Shown: piece by piece, positions 45,578 to 56,862 of the stretch
Layout of the letters: each line of letters starts with the position of its first letter
Numbering within the stretch: position 1 is the stretch's first letter
NCBI GenBank assembly: GCA_905331475.1
Contig: CAJNYU010000703.1
Coordinates: forward strand, 1-64,000
DNA from: Rotaria socialis
Lineage: Eukaryota > Rotifera > Eurotatoria > Philodinida > Philodinidae
Direction of reading: 5' to 3'
DNA length: 64,000 nt
Program-made: the position numbers and the translations under genes
Notes under the pieces: model-generated
Databases searched by the model: none
Told to the model about the DNA's origin: nothing
What the model saw: only the letters and a program-made list of their open reading frames with translations

Positions 45578-47421
45578 TCAGCTCGCTCCTCCAGGCTTCG
45601 TTCCGAATTGAACATTCGATGGTTTTAATGTTGTACGTGGTTTATTATTTTCACGTTGTGTAACCGGAACCGTTGCAGGCACTGGACGCCATTGAGGTTT
45701 CGTAGTTTTGACAGATTGTTCAGCGAGTGCTGCTTTCAAACGTTCAATTTCTTCATTCAACTCTTTCGTAGTTTGCGTAAGTCCATCGATTTTTTCATCG
45801 CGCCATTTGATTTCATAAGCATTATCACGTTCTTGTTTGGATTGTAAAACATCTTTTGTACAAATAGTTGCCAATTCGGCTACTTGATTGTTTCCATAAA
45901 GATGCAGCAAAAGTCCGTGAAACGGCTTATTTTTACGGTCTTCTATGGGCAGAAAACGACTTGTATAGATTGCTTCGTATAACTCTTCTTTCAGTTTATC
46001 TGTGCCTATGATCAAAATAGATATACGTTAGATTGAGAAATAAACTAAAGAAAAAAAAACAAATTAATATTTTACCAATTCCTTTGCCACGAAGAGATTC
46101 AATTTCTGTTGAATATCGTTTTAGTTTATTTTGTAATTGATCCATCGAATCTGATTCGATGCCGCTTTGTAATATATTTGATTTTAACATTTTATCTAAA
46201 ATATTCGAACAAACAAAAACGAAATAGAATTTTAACTCATTGAATTCATATGAATTATACCCAAAGAACGAAGCCAATCAGTAAGCATAACCATTTTATC
46301 ATGCATTCGAAATACACTTCGATTATTTGCATCAACCTTGAAAAATAGAAAACAAAACAGAAAGTCGCTTTTTCCCTCTTATTGTCACACTGGTTGTTTT
46401 CTATTTTACCATTTTAATCTGACTGGACCATCTTTGTTCAAAATCTGATTTAAGTCGAGTAACTTCGCCACGAAGTTGTTGCATTTCTTCTTCCTAAATC
46501 AATAATCAATATTCATATTTCAGCGAGCATTAAATATTATCACTACTTTTTGCTGTCGAGCAATTTGTTCAATTTGAAGAGATTCTTTTAATGTGATAAT
46601 AATACGTTTTTCTCTATAGAATATGCAGATATAATTATACGTACAAGTTCCTACCGAAGAAATAACTTACTCTTCTAATGTTTCATTTAATTTATGTTGA
46701 GTTTCGTAATGTTGCCTTTTCAGATTAATAACTTCAACTGATTTATTTTGATTTTGAGTTTTCCAAGTGTCACCTAAATGAGCTTTTAATACCTAGACAT
46801 GAAATAAAATTAAAATAATTTTCCTATAAAAAAAGAACAACCACATTGCTTTTCGTTGCTTACAAGTTCTTGAAGATATGTTTTAAGTTTATCCCTTGCA
46901 TCCGCACGCATTTTATCTACACCTGGACATCTCTTAAGAGTTTCATCGTCAATAATTACACGTTCCGATGCATCGGCCGTATGTTCCGATGCTTTTTTAT
47001 CTGAAAAAGAAAGCAAACAAACTCTTAGCGTAGAGTTCATATTTGCCTTTGAGAACATATAAATGTGAAAATGATTCACCTTCACTTTCAAGAAGTTCAC
47101 CCAGAAAAGGTTGACCATTTGCAATTAGTCCTTCAGAGAGTTTCGTAAAAGCTGCGTCGCCATTATCAATAATAACAGTTAAAAACTTCTTATTTCGTTC
47201 TTTCGGCGCTGATAAAGCCTATTTAAAATTTATAAAAAATAAATCAACAGTGATGCAGATGCAAAAGAAAAATGAACTTAAAATACTTTAATATCGTCGA
47301 AGACAAAATCAGGAAAAACTCGTTTTTCTCTCAACCAATTGAGTAAATCATCGGTTAGAATAAGATTACTTTCTAATAATGTACGATATCGTTCTAAAAT
47401 ACTTTTTTTGGAATTCACCAT
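45578..47421 (-). CDS. CARD-like domain and coiled-coil protein
   Basis: Nine exons join in phase to 435 residues: 47421-47287, 47218-47080, 47000-46864, 46792-46671, 46613-46547, 46493-46410, 46336-46261, 46195-46076, 46005-45578. Residues 1-90 look like a CARD (six-helix death fold): ILERYRTLLESNLILTDDLL, WLREKRVFP, then the helix DNGDAAFTKLSEGL and GQPFLGELLE. The rest is mostly coiled coil (KRIIITLKESLQIEQIARQQ, KELNEEIERLKAALAEQ), ending in a Pro/Thr-rich disordered tail. CARD plus coiled coil is the plan of CARD9/BCL10-type adaptors, but no specific orthology is visible. Likely a cytosolic scaffold in apoptosis or immune-type signalling (inference). Confidence 0.68.
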
Positions 47422-50237
47422 GATATTTATCTGTATAGTAACCAATCGGCAATGGTATGTTTATGTTTAATGTGTCTGTTTTATAATCAATGGCATTGAA
47501 AAAGCAACTCTATAATTTTTTTTCTCCCTGTCTCTGTCTCTCTCTCTCTATTTCTCGCTTGCTATATGTTGCTTTTTTTAAATTTTTTTGTCACCTCATC
47601 AACAACAAACAATTCTCTTATTCTCTATAATAAACTCACCTTTCTTCATGCATGCCAGTAAAGAATAGCTGCCATCCACTCGATGAATGTGCTTGGTTTG
47701 TTCAGTATGTATGTGCATACTTTGAAAACAAAAATAATTCGAAACAATGAAACAAAAAAAGGTTGTTACGACTCGTGTAATAAAAAAAAACGAAGAAAAG
47801 AAAAGAAACCATCACAAAGAATGATTGGTAGTTGAATAATACGAAGTTGAAGTCGAATACTGAATAATTGAAAAAAAGAAAAGAAAAATGAAACATTGAT
47901 AAATGCTCAAATATTTCTGTCTACCTATCGGTGCAGATATAATGCCATTGCATAATTACGTATAGACTATAAAGAAAAATCTAGTAGAATTCGAAAAGAA
48001 CTTGTTGAAAGTGTTTACTCGATTCGCTATTGCTGATGAGATTTTATGCAATAATAAATAGGAATCAAATTTCGAAAGAAGATTTTTGATTATGGAATAA
48101 ATTTTTGAATTATTAAAAAATATTGTTTTTCATAAATTATTAATGCTCTATTTTCAAGTTTTTTTTTTCGTAAGTCAATTGCCTACAACAAGATATCAAG
48201 AATTATTTCATAATAATACATTAATCCAGTTAAACCTCTCATTCAGAATAGAAAACCTATATTGCTGTTCGCGACTGGGCAATTTCAACACGGGAGTAAC
48301 GTTTGTTAATATATACTCAGGCGAACAAAAGTGGCAGAGGACGCCAAACCCGATGACAGATGAATTCCTGGCTAGATCGTGTTTAAAAAGCTATTTCTAG
48401 CTTCAGTCCAAACTCTTCAAATAGTTCATTTTATTTTGATCTTGCTTTCCAGGCAAATTTCTGTTAGAATCATATGTAATCAGATAAGGATTTAAATTTT
48501 TTTCTTAAAATATATGTTTCGGAATAATATGCCTATATATTATAAAACGCAACGTAACATATTAATCAACTCGATTCCATTGTTTAATCGGAAGATCTTC
48601 TTAAAAGAAACATTTATGATAAAAATTGTTGATTTAAATATTTCATGATGGGCAAGTTAGCCGTTTTAACAGTAGAACTACAAACATTTGTTGAAACCCA
48701 AAATAATAGTTAAATCTACAAGGTATTTATTAATGTCATAATGAGAGTTGCCTGTATATGTTGCTTCAAAATTTCTGGACTGTACAGAAATAGGAATAAT
48801 TTTTGTATTTTCGTATGAGATTTATATTTTGTTTCAAGTATCGATTCTGTCAATCTGAATTATACAGCGGATTTATGTTATGATATTTTAGTTGTTTTTC
48901 AAGTTGAAATTGACATAATTTTAAATAGAGCATCGAACGAAAAAAAGATTGTTTTTTTGTTTACGTTACTGTTTTTTTCGATTGTGATTGTTTTTTTTTA
49001 TGCAAAACAACTTTTTTGGAAAAGACAAAAATAGCTGTAGTTAAGAGAGTGGCTAAAGAATCCAAATGATTTCTACTTCGTCTTTTTATTCGTCATATAC
49101 TCGTCGGAGTACGTTACGGTACTTGACAAAACATACTAAGGCCCATCGAAATCTTCAGATTCTAATAGTATTATGATTATGAAAATTGTAGAAATAGTTC
49201 TTTTTTTTTTGTTGCCACTGAATATTTATTCCTTCAGGATACGATGGACATCAACAATTTAGAACCGATATCATTGATTTCTATTTAGAAGTAAAATAGT
49301 ATTCATTCAAACACTATTTATTTCTTTAAACTGTGAACATGTAGTGTCGTCTTGAAAGCTCAGTGAATATTTTTCTATATCTTACGGTTATTTAAAGATG
49401 AAAAACATGTTCGTCAAGTCTAACTATTCTTCTAAATCCATAGAAAATAATAGATATATAATATATTAAGGATGTGGATCTAGGGAGTTTTATGTGTAGA
49501 TGTTCTCTATCGTTGAACTTTCTGATTGGACCTAATTTTGAGTAGATTTGTCTAAAACTCGTATGTAATGTTCCCTTGTAATCGTGTTCTACAATTAATT
49601 ATATCCCAACAGCTGGATTGCAATAAAGATTCTCAATAATGTATAACGTATTTTATATTATTTAGGGCAGACTTTATCTCATACAGAGAAATACCTGTTT
49701 TACGAGAAGATGGTACGGTAGGCAAAATCACATGTGAGTTTGATTACCAAACTATGAAGAATGATCAGTAGTCAGTGTTACCAATCACATAGCATCACTC
49801 TTCCGAACAGGTAACCACCAATAGGATATCGTATAGACTCACTTTTGTCAAGATGCATGTCTTGAGATTATGATCTAACGTTGTGAAGAGGCTTTTCACA
49901 TGGTAGCAATATCCATTTCGGAAGAAAGATTTATTACCTGTAGACGGGCGACCTATACCGTATGCAAATATCTAGACGTCGCTACAGGTGATATATATAT
50001 ATATATATATATAAATTACATTTGATTTGGTAATGAGTAGTCAAGCCATGTTCGATGAGTCAATACTCTCTCGGCAGAGCAAAACAGAAAAAAACAAAAT
50101 ACGTGTCGTGTTTTGCTGAGTCAGAAAATGAGAAGAAATCTTGTCGAAAGAAATGGTGTATCGTCAGAAAAGACGAAACTATTTGATAGAAGGACATATA
50201 GGTAACAACTTCTATTGAGCAACGAAACTCTCCTCCG
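47422..50237. other. Intergenic, divergent
   Basis: About 2.8 kb between the CARD gene (minus) and the ARF-fusion gene (plus). AT-rich, with a TC-rich tract near 47520-47550 and an AT microsatellite at about 49989-50013. No supported gene; short frames show no domain. Confidence 0.45.
49989..50013. repeat. AT dinucleotide microsatellite
   Basis: About 12 AT units, roughly 225 bp upstream of the ARF-fusion start codon. Confidence 0.8.
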
Positions 50238-51773
50238 ATGGCATCACGTATACTTAAAATGCTCAGTAAATTATTTAGTGCACCAGAATATCGCATACTT
50301 ATTATGGGTCTCGATGCATCAGGTAAAACAACAATTCTTTACAAGTTGAAACTCAATGAAACTGTTCAAACAATTCCAACCATCGGTTTCAATGTAGAAG
50401 TAGTGTTGTTTAACAAAGCTTCACTGACTATCTGGGATGTGGGTGGTCGTGATAAAATTCGTCCATTAATCCGACACTATTTTCAAAATACACAGGCTCT
50501 TATATATGTGATCGACTCAAATGATAAGGATCGATTACCACAAACAACAGAAGAATTGTGGCGTGTATTTGACGCCGATGATTTAATCAATATACCTCTA
50601 TTGATCTACTTGAATAAAACCGATTTACCTAATGCAATGAAATCCGAATACATTATTCAAGAAATGAGATTAAATAGTATTAAAGATAGACAATGGCTAT
50701 TGCAGCCATGCTGTGCTAGGACAGGTGATGGTTTGTATGAAGGTTTAAGTTGGTTGGTGCGCTTATTGCAATCACCACATACTTCGGATACTAGATATAC
50801 ACCCATAGAATCAAAGAGTATTATATCAACAGCTGAGAACAATCAGGACGGCGATAAGCTATCAGAATGGTTATCTCACATAGATGAGGATACAAATGAA
50901 GAATTCATTGAGAAATTTCAAAACAATCTATTATCCAGTGAAACTTTTGATCATCGAACATTGTTGAGAACCATATGGGTTTATTTAACAATATACGGCA
51001 GACAAAAGACTGTTAAAGTACTATTTGATCATCTAAAAATGTATATAAAAGATATGAATGAAACTTTGATTTATTTTTGGCTTCAAATCGTACATTATGC
51101 ATGCGAAGCAACGAAAAATCCAACAAATGATTTTACGGGTTTATTATTAATGAATCCTCAACTTCTGAACGAAACCGAAGTCCCACTGAGCTATTACAAA
51201 AAAGATACACTGCTTAGTACTCAAGCGAAAACAGCCATGGTTTTGCCTGATATAAAACCATTGCCAAGCATTGTACCTGGATCGTTCGCTCCTTATAAGA
51301 ATGTAATGAATAAAACCAGTGATTCAACCCTGGACCTATCAAATAATGAATTAGATGATGATGAATTTCTAAGAAGCTTTGAATCGTATACGTTAAAAAG
51401 TTGGCCTCATAAAAGTCATTTACGTATGGTATGGCTCTATTTGACGCGTGACGGACGTCGTACAGGAGTCAACAAAATATTTGATGGCTTGAAAAATTTC
51501 ATTGAAAATAGTGCAATAGTAAAAAAGACAACATTTCACTTTACAATGACCTACTTTTGGATTCAAATGATTGATTTAGCCATTGCACAAAGTCCCAAAC
51601 AGATCTATTTCGAAGAATTCCTTCGGTTAAATTCTCACTTACTTCATGAAGATTTATTTTTGGAATATTACAAAAAAGAAACAATGTTGAATAATCCAAA
51701 TGCCAGAAAAGAAATGGTTTTGCCCGATATTAAACCATTACCAAGTTTAATAGCAGCTAGCAACAAGAAATGA
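50238..51773 (+). CDS. ARF-family GTPase fused to two tandem copies of an uncharacterised domain
   Basis: Intronless ORF of 511 residues starting at ATG 50238. Residues 1-178 are an ARF1-like GTPase: P-loop GLDASGKT (24-31), switch I TIPTIGFNVE (45-54), WDVGG (66-70), NKTD (126-129) and G5 CARTGDG (159-165). The catalytic Gln after GG (ARF1 Q71) is Arg here, and residue 2 is Ala, so the usual N-myristoylation Gly is missing. The remainder holds two divergent copies of one domain (about 205-345 and 370-511), each with an IWVYLT or VWLYLT block, a YFW-x-Q block, a YYKK-x-T block and the shared ending MVLPDIKPLPS. Copy 2 also has SWPHKSHLRMVW, recalling a domain I know from fungal and bacterial hypothetical proteins (W-x-H-x-x-HLR, YH-x-T-x-T-x-xW, PD-x-x-PLP). 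Function unknown; ARF-type membrane recruitment is possible. Confidence 0.82.
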   Translation: MASRILKMLSKLFSAPEYRILIMGLDASGKTTILYKLKLNETVQTIPTIGFNVEVVLFNKASLTIWDVGGRDKIRPLIRHYFQNTQALIYVIDSNDKDRLPQTTEELWRVFDADDLINIPLLIYLNKTDLPNAMKSEYIIQEMRLNSIKDRQWLLQPCCARTGDGLYEGLSWLVRLLQSPHTSDTRYTPIESKSIISTAENNQDGDKLSEWLSHIDEDTNEEFIEKFQNNLLSSETFDHRTLLRTIWVYLTIYGRQKTVKVLFDHLKMYIKDMNETLIYFWLQIVHYACEATKNPTNDFTGLLLMNPQLLNETEVPLSYYKKDTLLSTQAKTAMVLPDIKPLPSIVPGSFAPYKNVMNKTSDSTLDLSNNELDDDEFLRSFESYTLKSWPHKSHLRMVWLYLTRDGRRTGVNKIFDGLKNFIENSAIVKKTTFHFTMTYFWIQMIDLAIAQSPKQIYFEEFLRLNSHLLHEDLFLEYYKKETMLNNPNARKEMVLPDIKPLPSLIAASNKK

Positions 51774-52230
51774 TCGCATCATCTTCAACACAGACGTCAA
51801 TTTTATGTCAATTAATGTTTCTTTGTAAAAATCTTCTTTCTTAAATTCAGATTAAATCGATGTTTGAATAACATGTGTTATTTTAGCATATGTAAAAATA
51901 ATAATGATATCGATTAATAATAACCATATTCTTTTTGTGCCAAAAGAGTGCTATGCGAGAAAGTTGCTTGGGGGATAAAGATTTTTTTTAACTTGTTAGA
52001 AAAATATAAAACGCATCTATTTAGCTATGCCCCATTCTAGCTCTGAGAACTTTTAGAAAAATATTAAATCTATTGCTTCTCTTCATTGTTTCGATTAAGA
52101 CTCATTGGTATCCCCATTGCTGTGAACTTTTCTTTCTTTAGTAAGAATGTGGGCTCAAGGGGGAAAAAACTGATTTCTAATGCTAGAAATCACTAGACGC
52201 TATTAGAAATCAGTGTTTTCCCCTTGGCAA
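51774..52230. other. 3' flank of the ARF-fusion gene
   Basis: About 450 bp, AT-rich, ending in a short perfect-looking hairpin (52156-52227) and the left target duplication of the hAT-like element. Confidence 0.45.
52156..52227. repeat. Short hairpin (26-bp arms)
   Basis: CAAGGGGGAAAAAACTGATT (continuing TCTAAT) is mirrored by ATTAGAAATCAGTGTTTTCC (continuing CCTTGG) across a 20-nt loop. The right arm overlaps the hAT target site. Confidence 0.65.
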
Positions 52231-52433
52231 TAGCGGCGTAACCAGGATTTTAAGCTAGGGGGGGCTCGGCCCCAAGACTCTTTAGAATTAATTAAAAACT
52301 GAATTTCTTCCACCTTTTTTAGGAGATGTTGTACTTGCTTGATGTTCACTAACATATTTTTCATGTTAAGAGTAGCATTTTAAAGAAAAACAACAATATA
52401 CACTACATCAATACACAAAACAACAATATACAC

Positions 52434-52914
52434 CAGAGTTGCAACCGGTAGGGTTTTTTCTAGACCGGTACCAGTACCGGTCTAAGCCGATCAGACCGGA
52501 TCGGACCGGCATGAGTCATAGTTGTTTTTTTTCATCGTATGAGTCACTATTGACTTTTTTCATTTCACATCAGTCATATCTTACTCTGAATCACTATTCC
52601 AATTATTTAAGACTTCTCCTTCGTCACTAAGAAATATATTTTTGATAAATACTGATTTAATATAAACAATATATCTCATAATTTTTCTTAGAAATCGTCA
52701 TTAATGTCATAAAAACTAGCTTGATATGCAAAAATAAACACTTTTATCATCTATTTTTGCAAAAAATAAGGGAAAAAAGCGAAAATAATTTTAAAAAATC
52801 TAGACCGGGCCGGTCTGAAAAAGTCGCTTGTACCGGCCGGTATATCTGGCGGTGCCGGTAAGGAATCCTAGACCGGGCCGAACCGGCCGTTTACCGTTAC
52901 CGGTTGCAACTCTG
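52434..52914. mobile_element. Second TIR element nested in the hAT-like element
   Basis: The ends CAGAGTTGCAACCGGTA and TACCGGTTGCAACTCTG are perfect inverted repeats. Subterminal sequence is rich in CCGG words on both sides. Flanking 8-mers ATATACAC and ACATAGAC match at six of eight positions, compatible with an aged 8-bp target duplication. No ORF. Confidence 0.75.
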
Positions 52915-52934
52915 ACATAGACGACACCAGCAGA

Positions 52935-53092
52935 TCAGAACTGTTCTTTTTCTTTTCTCTTTACTGTTGTTGATCAAGACGAAAGTTTCGTTGTTGAACA
53001 GATAAATGACGATCGATTACTCACATTGTACAAAGACGACATAAACAGAACAGAATTGTTCTTTTTCTTTCTTTACTATTGTTGATCAAGAA
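52935..53092. repeat. Direct repeat of about 55 bp inside the hAT-like element
   Basis: A block with AGAACTGTTCTTTTTCTTTT and CTTTACTGTTGTTGATCAAGA recurs about 100 bp later as AGAATTGTTCTTTTTCTTTC and TTTACTATTGTTGATCAAGA. Confidence 0.5.
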
Positions 53093-53259
53093 TAACATCT
53101 AGATTGTGTTCTCTAACACAAAAGTCGCTCGAAAAATTAGAATAACATTAAATAACAGCTAAACAGAAATATTTCTAGGGGGGGCTCAAGCAGTTCTGGA
53201 GGGGGCTCAGCCACCCCCAGCCCCCCTCGTGGTTACGCCACTACTTGGCAATTCCTAAA

Positions 53260-54200
53260 AGTCAATATTCTAATAAATATGAAAGGATTTATTTCGAAAA
53301 ATCAATGGATATGAGTTGTTCATCGAGAATTAAAGACACAATAAAATGAAGTCAGAATCATCACTACAAGGGCGTCATTTTTATAAAATATTACCTAATA
53401 GTTGGGTATCTCATGTTGAAACATGCACATTACAAAAAGGACTAAAGATTATTGATAACTGTCACAAGAGATGAAGGTATTTCTATAATGATATTCATTA
53501 CTTCTATTGGAAAAGATGAATGTTTTTTTTTGTTTTTCTCATAAGATCATTGTTTCTAATGGTAGTTTGAGTGAAAAGATTTTTAAAAAAATGATTTTTG
53601 TTCGATCAATCAAATCATTGTGTACCAAACGTATTGAAAATGAACGATTAAATATCAGATGATTCTTCCATTTATTTCACAGTTGATATACCCATACTTG
53701 AAACAAAACAGATGTAACCTTGATGAAAGACAAAAACATACCAGAAAATGATTGAAGAAAAAAAATCTAACGACAAAGAATCACAATAAAACTATCTGAC
53801 CATCATCAAAAACGAAATAAATTTGAGAGTTAATGAAAGACAAAAAAAATCTGCTCAAGTTTAATGACAACAAAAAGATGTAACCATAAGGAAACTATGA
53901 AAAACGACTTAACATGAATCTAACACCTAGTGAACTATCACATGATGAACCACAAAAAAAGAAAAATCTTATCATCATGACGAAAGAAATCAAGAGATAA
54001 TGAAAGACCAAAAGAAAAATATAATGAAGATCAATGAGACGAAATAGATATGATCATAAAAGAGAAAAAAACGACAATGATCAAAATCAAAAGATGCTGG
54101 ACAATTATGAAACAGAAAAAAGCCACGGTCGACAAATGACAAGAGTGAAAAACGAGAAGATGATAGAAAAGGAAAAAAAGATTTTGATGAAGAAATATCA
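53260..54200. other. A-rich stretch without recognised gene
   Basis: About 0.9 kb strongly A-rich on the plus strand, with a loosely recurring AATGAAAGACAAAAA word. Open frames here come from that bias. Nothing coding is supported. Confidence 0.4.
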
Positions 54201-54209
54201 GACTAATGA

Positions 54210-54438
54210 TCATTTCTCGCATTTAACCAGGTTTAACAAATTTCCCATTATAGAGTAATATTCTTCGTCTGGTATAGCGCCTGCAGCCCATTGAAAATTC
54301 AATTCTGCTATTTGAGTTTTAACTGAGACATTTGCATCCTGTAAAGAAAAGCAAAGAAAAATAAAATGTGATGATTTATTGAGAAGAAAATATGTATTGA
54401 AAAAAAGTCTACCAAAGATCTACCTCTTTCTCGGTCAT
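54210..54438 (-). CDS. Tiny SHOCT-like protein (copy B)
   Basis: A 15-nt first exon (54438-54424, MTEKE, donor GTAGAT) joins in phase 0 to 54338-54210 (acceptor TTTCTTTACAG, stop TGA), giving 47 residues. The core QIAELNFQWAAGAIPDEEYY then SIMGNLL has the helix-turn-helix look of the short C-terminal (SHOCT) domain, where leader leucines precede G-x-I-x-x-EE-[YF]. The exon and most of its intron are repeated at 56209-56392. A related exon lies at 57512-57631. The start exon is only a suggestion. Confidence 0.4.
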
Positions 54439-54900
54439 TTGTTATTGTTATAGTTTTTTCTTAATTATATGTATGATAGACTATTGTAACACGAAATAAA
54501 TGAGAAAAAACTGAGTACGTATATATATATATTATGTGAAAAAATTCGTAAGCAGACGTTCATTCTACTCGTAGAAAAGAAAAATATTAGATAGGTCAAG
54601 AGAAAAAAATGTCAATACGAAGCCATAAATGTTGCTGTCATATCATCCGATATAGAAAGGGAAAAAAGATGAAATTTTGATCAAGTGAATTGTTAACGAA
54701 TATTGAGATTTCAGAAAAGAAAAAATTGTATTTTATTTAATAATACAAACACCGGAAAACTTTCTAGTGTTGTGATTTCTTTTCTTTCTTTCTTTCTAGA
54801 GAATCTATTGAAATATAGTTTTACAGCACAGGTGTGTACGATAACGTTACCCCACCTTGCAGTATAAAGTCGGATAAGGATAAGAATGTTGCAGCGTATA

Positions 54901-56208
54901 CAGGGACGGCGCGAAGTAATAAGAGTAAGGGGGGGGGGTTATTTTTAAAAATGGGAGGAAAATCAAAAAAAAACTAGAAAAAACTAGAAATTTAGTTTAA
55001 ACTGTTAAAAGATATTGGTACGCTTGAGTAATTAATGGAATAAATGATTTTCGTTCATGAATAAATTTACTTGCATGAGCAATCGTTTCACATTCATATA
55101 TTTGTTCTCTTTGAATAATTGTATTTCGATGTACAACAAGACGCTATCATTAATCTGTACCATTTTAATTACTTATATTATCAGTATCTGTAGCAGTAAA
55201 CTTCAGGAGATATTTAGGAGATAATGCTGCTAAAGACTCACTATTTATATCCATATATAGGCAGTACAAGTTGTTTGTATTCTGTAATTAATTGATCGAT
55301 AACTTGTCGAAATATTTTTCTATCCCTATTCAACTCTCCCCAGACGAATCCCCTTCAATATTCGAATTTTTGGGGAGTTAAGAAAAATATGAAAAAATTT
55401 TTATCGAAACTATCAAAAACCTACGTAAAAAATATGAAAGCATCTTCAAAAGCTTCTAACTGATTTCTAAAAACTGGCTGGGGGAGTCCCTTTGAAATCC
55501 CAGGGAGCGGGCAGGAAGTCCATAGGGACTTCTACAGGGACTCCTTAGTCATTTTTTAGAAGTCCCTCGGAAATTTTGAAGACGCTTTCGGATATTTTAC
55601 TTAGGTTTCTGATAGTTTCGATAGAAATTTTTTCATCTTTTTCTTAACTCCCCGAGGACTCATGACAGTGACTCCTCAAAAGTTCGAATATTGACTGGGA
55701 CTCCTTGGGGATTCGTCTGGGAAGAGTAGACTAGGGTATAGTATTCTGTACTAAAGGAGCTGATTCGCATTTTTCTTTGGTTAATCAATCCGACTGCGAC
55801 TAATTATGCATCAATGAAGTAGAAGAAATTGTTATTTTACATTATCACAAACACAAAATTTATATACCAATTTGTTCTTATAATTGTTATCAGTTGTCTT
55901 TTTTTACTAGAAATTGTTTTAGGAAAGAAAAAGAGGAAAAGCCTCCCATTTCCATCTTCAGAAAACTGCAAGAAATATTTCCAAAATTCATGACGCCTGA
56001 ACACTAAAATTTTTCCGTATCTAAGTCTCAGATTAACTTCCTTTTTTTCTCAGAAAATACCTCTGAATTTTATTCTATTAGTGAGAGAGTATCTTTAATT
56101 TGGGAGGAAAAATCTCTTCTATTTTCTTCAAGCCGGACGAAAACTGAAGTCAAAATTTCCAAAGTAGGAGGGGGGAACTCCCACCCCCCCCTTTTCGCGC
56201 CGTCCCTG
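54901..56208. mobile_element. TIR element of about 1.3 kb beside a duplicated exon
   Basis: The ends are CAGGGACGGCGCGAA and TTCGCGCCGTCCCTG, perfect inverted repeats, with G-rich and C-rich subterminal runs like those of the hAT-like element. No transposase ORF and no clear target duplication (flanks AGCGTATA and GTTTAACA). Its right end abuts the exact point where similarity between the two SHOCT-like exon copies begins. A second foldback (55320-55741) lies inside. Confidence 0.7.
55320..55741. mobile_element. Nested foldback element, about 420 bp
   Basis: The left end CTATCCCTATTCAACTCTCC and the right end, as reverse complement CTATACCCTAGTCTACTCTT, are related. Internal parts such as CCCAGACGAATCCCC, TATCGAAACTATCA and GGGGAGTTAAGAAAAA each recur inverted. 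The whole unit can fold on itself. No ORF. Confidence 0.6.
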
Positions 56209-56316
56209 GTTTAACAAATTTTCCATTATAGAGTAATATTCTTCGTCTGGCATAGTGCCTGCAGCCGATTGCAAATTTAGTTCTTTTATTTGATATATGA
56301 TTGGAACATTTGCATT
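56209..56316 (-). pseudogene. SHOCT-like exon (copy A), truncated by a transposable element
   Basis: The exon begins at 56316 after CTTTACAG and reads QIKELNLQSAAGTMPDEEYY then SIMENLLN before running into the TIR element at 56208. Exon and upstream intron are about 90% identical by eye to the copy at 54229-54412. No start exon like the MTEKE one was found, so this copy is probably dead. Confidence 0.5.
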
Positions 56317-56454
56317 CTGTAAAGAAAAGAAAAGAAAAATAAAATGTGATGATTTATTGAGAAGAAAATATGTATTGAAAAAATGTTTACCAACGATTCA
56401 AATGAAATCACATCGCTATTCGATATCGAATTTTAGGCAATAACGGATGTGCTA

Positions 56455-56512
56455 GTCATGGATGTGGATGTGAGGACATCGATAATGTCGACTCGGGAAG
56501 TACCACACCTTC
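56455..56512. repeat. Telomere-like GT/CA pair (copy 3, weak)
   Basis: GGATGTGGATGTGAGG near 56458 is followed by ACCACACCT near 56503. Weak inverted pairing. Confidence 0.3.
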
Positions 56513-56862
56513 AAAATAACTATGTGAGTGAGGAGGCAAGTCGTTTTTGCAGTACAGCTCACATCAGCACACACAAATTAGCATTTTCTATCGAATAACA
56601 GTATGAAATGTTTTTAAATATATTTAATATTAGAACAATAATGAATGGAAAAAAGATCACATCATCGAGAATATCATGGTGTAGTGATAAGTAACAAATG
56701 TTTTTATTTGTCTTATAAATTTGGAGCCAGTTTATCAATGAACATTTGCGTAGCTTAGCAACCATTGATCATCTTACGTTTAACAAATTTGTTCAGTGCA
56801 AATAGTCACAATTCTTTAAAGTGTTCGAGCTGAACAGAAGGTGTCTTCTTACGTAACTGGAG

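Larger units (their letters stand above)
52231..53243. mobile_element. hAT-like non-autonomous element with 8-bp target duplication
   Basis: The left end TAGCGGCGTAACCA and the right end TGGTTACGCCACTA are inverted repeats with one mismatch. They are followed inward by G-rich and C-rich subterminal runs. The element is flanked by an exact 8-bp direct repeat CTTGGCAA (52223-52230 and 53244-53251). An 8-bp duplication and TAG-starting ends fit the hAT superfamily. There is no transposase ORF over 1,013 bp, and another inverted-repeat element is nested inside. Confidence 0.88.

Noticed and set aside
48143..48400. 85-codon plus-strand ORF
   Set aside because: No domain, no codon pattern unlike the surrounding non-coding sequence, and no supporting splice or poly(A) signals.
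54031..54258. Two overlapping charged/hydrophobic ORFs on opposite strands
   Set aside because: Both come from the A-rich composition of this stretch. Only the SHOCT-like exon at 54210-54338 has splice signals and relatives.
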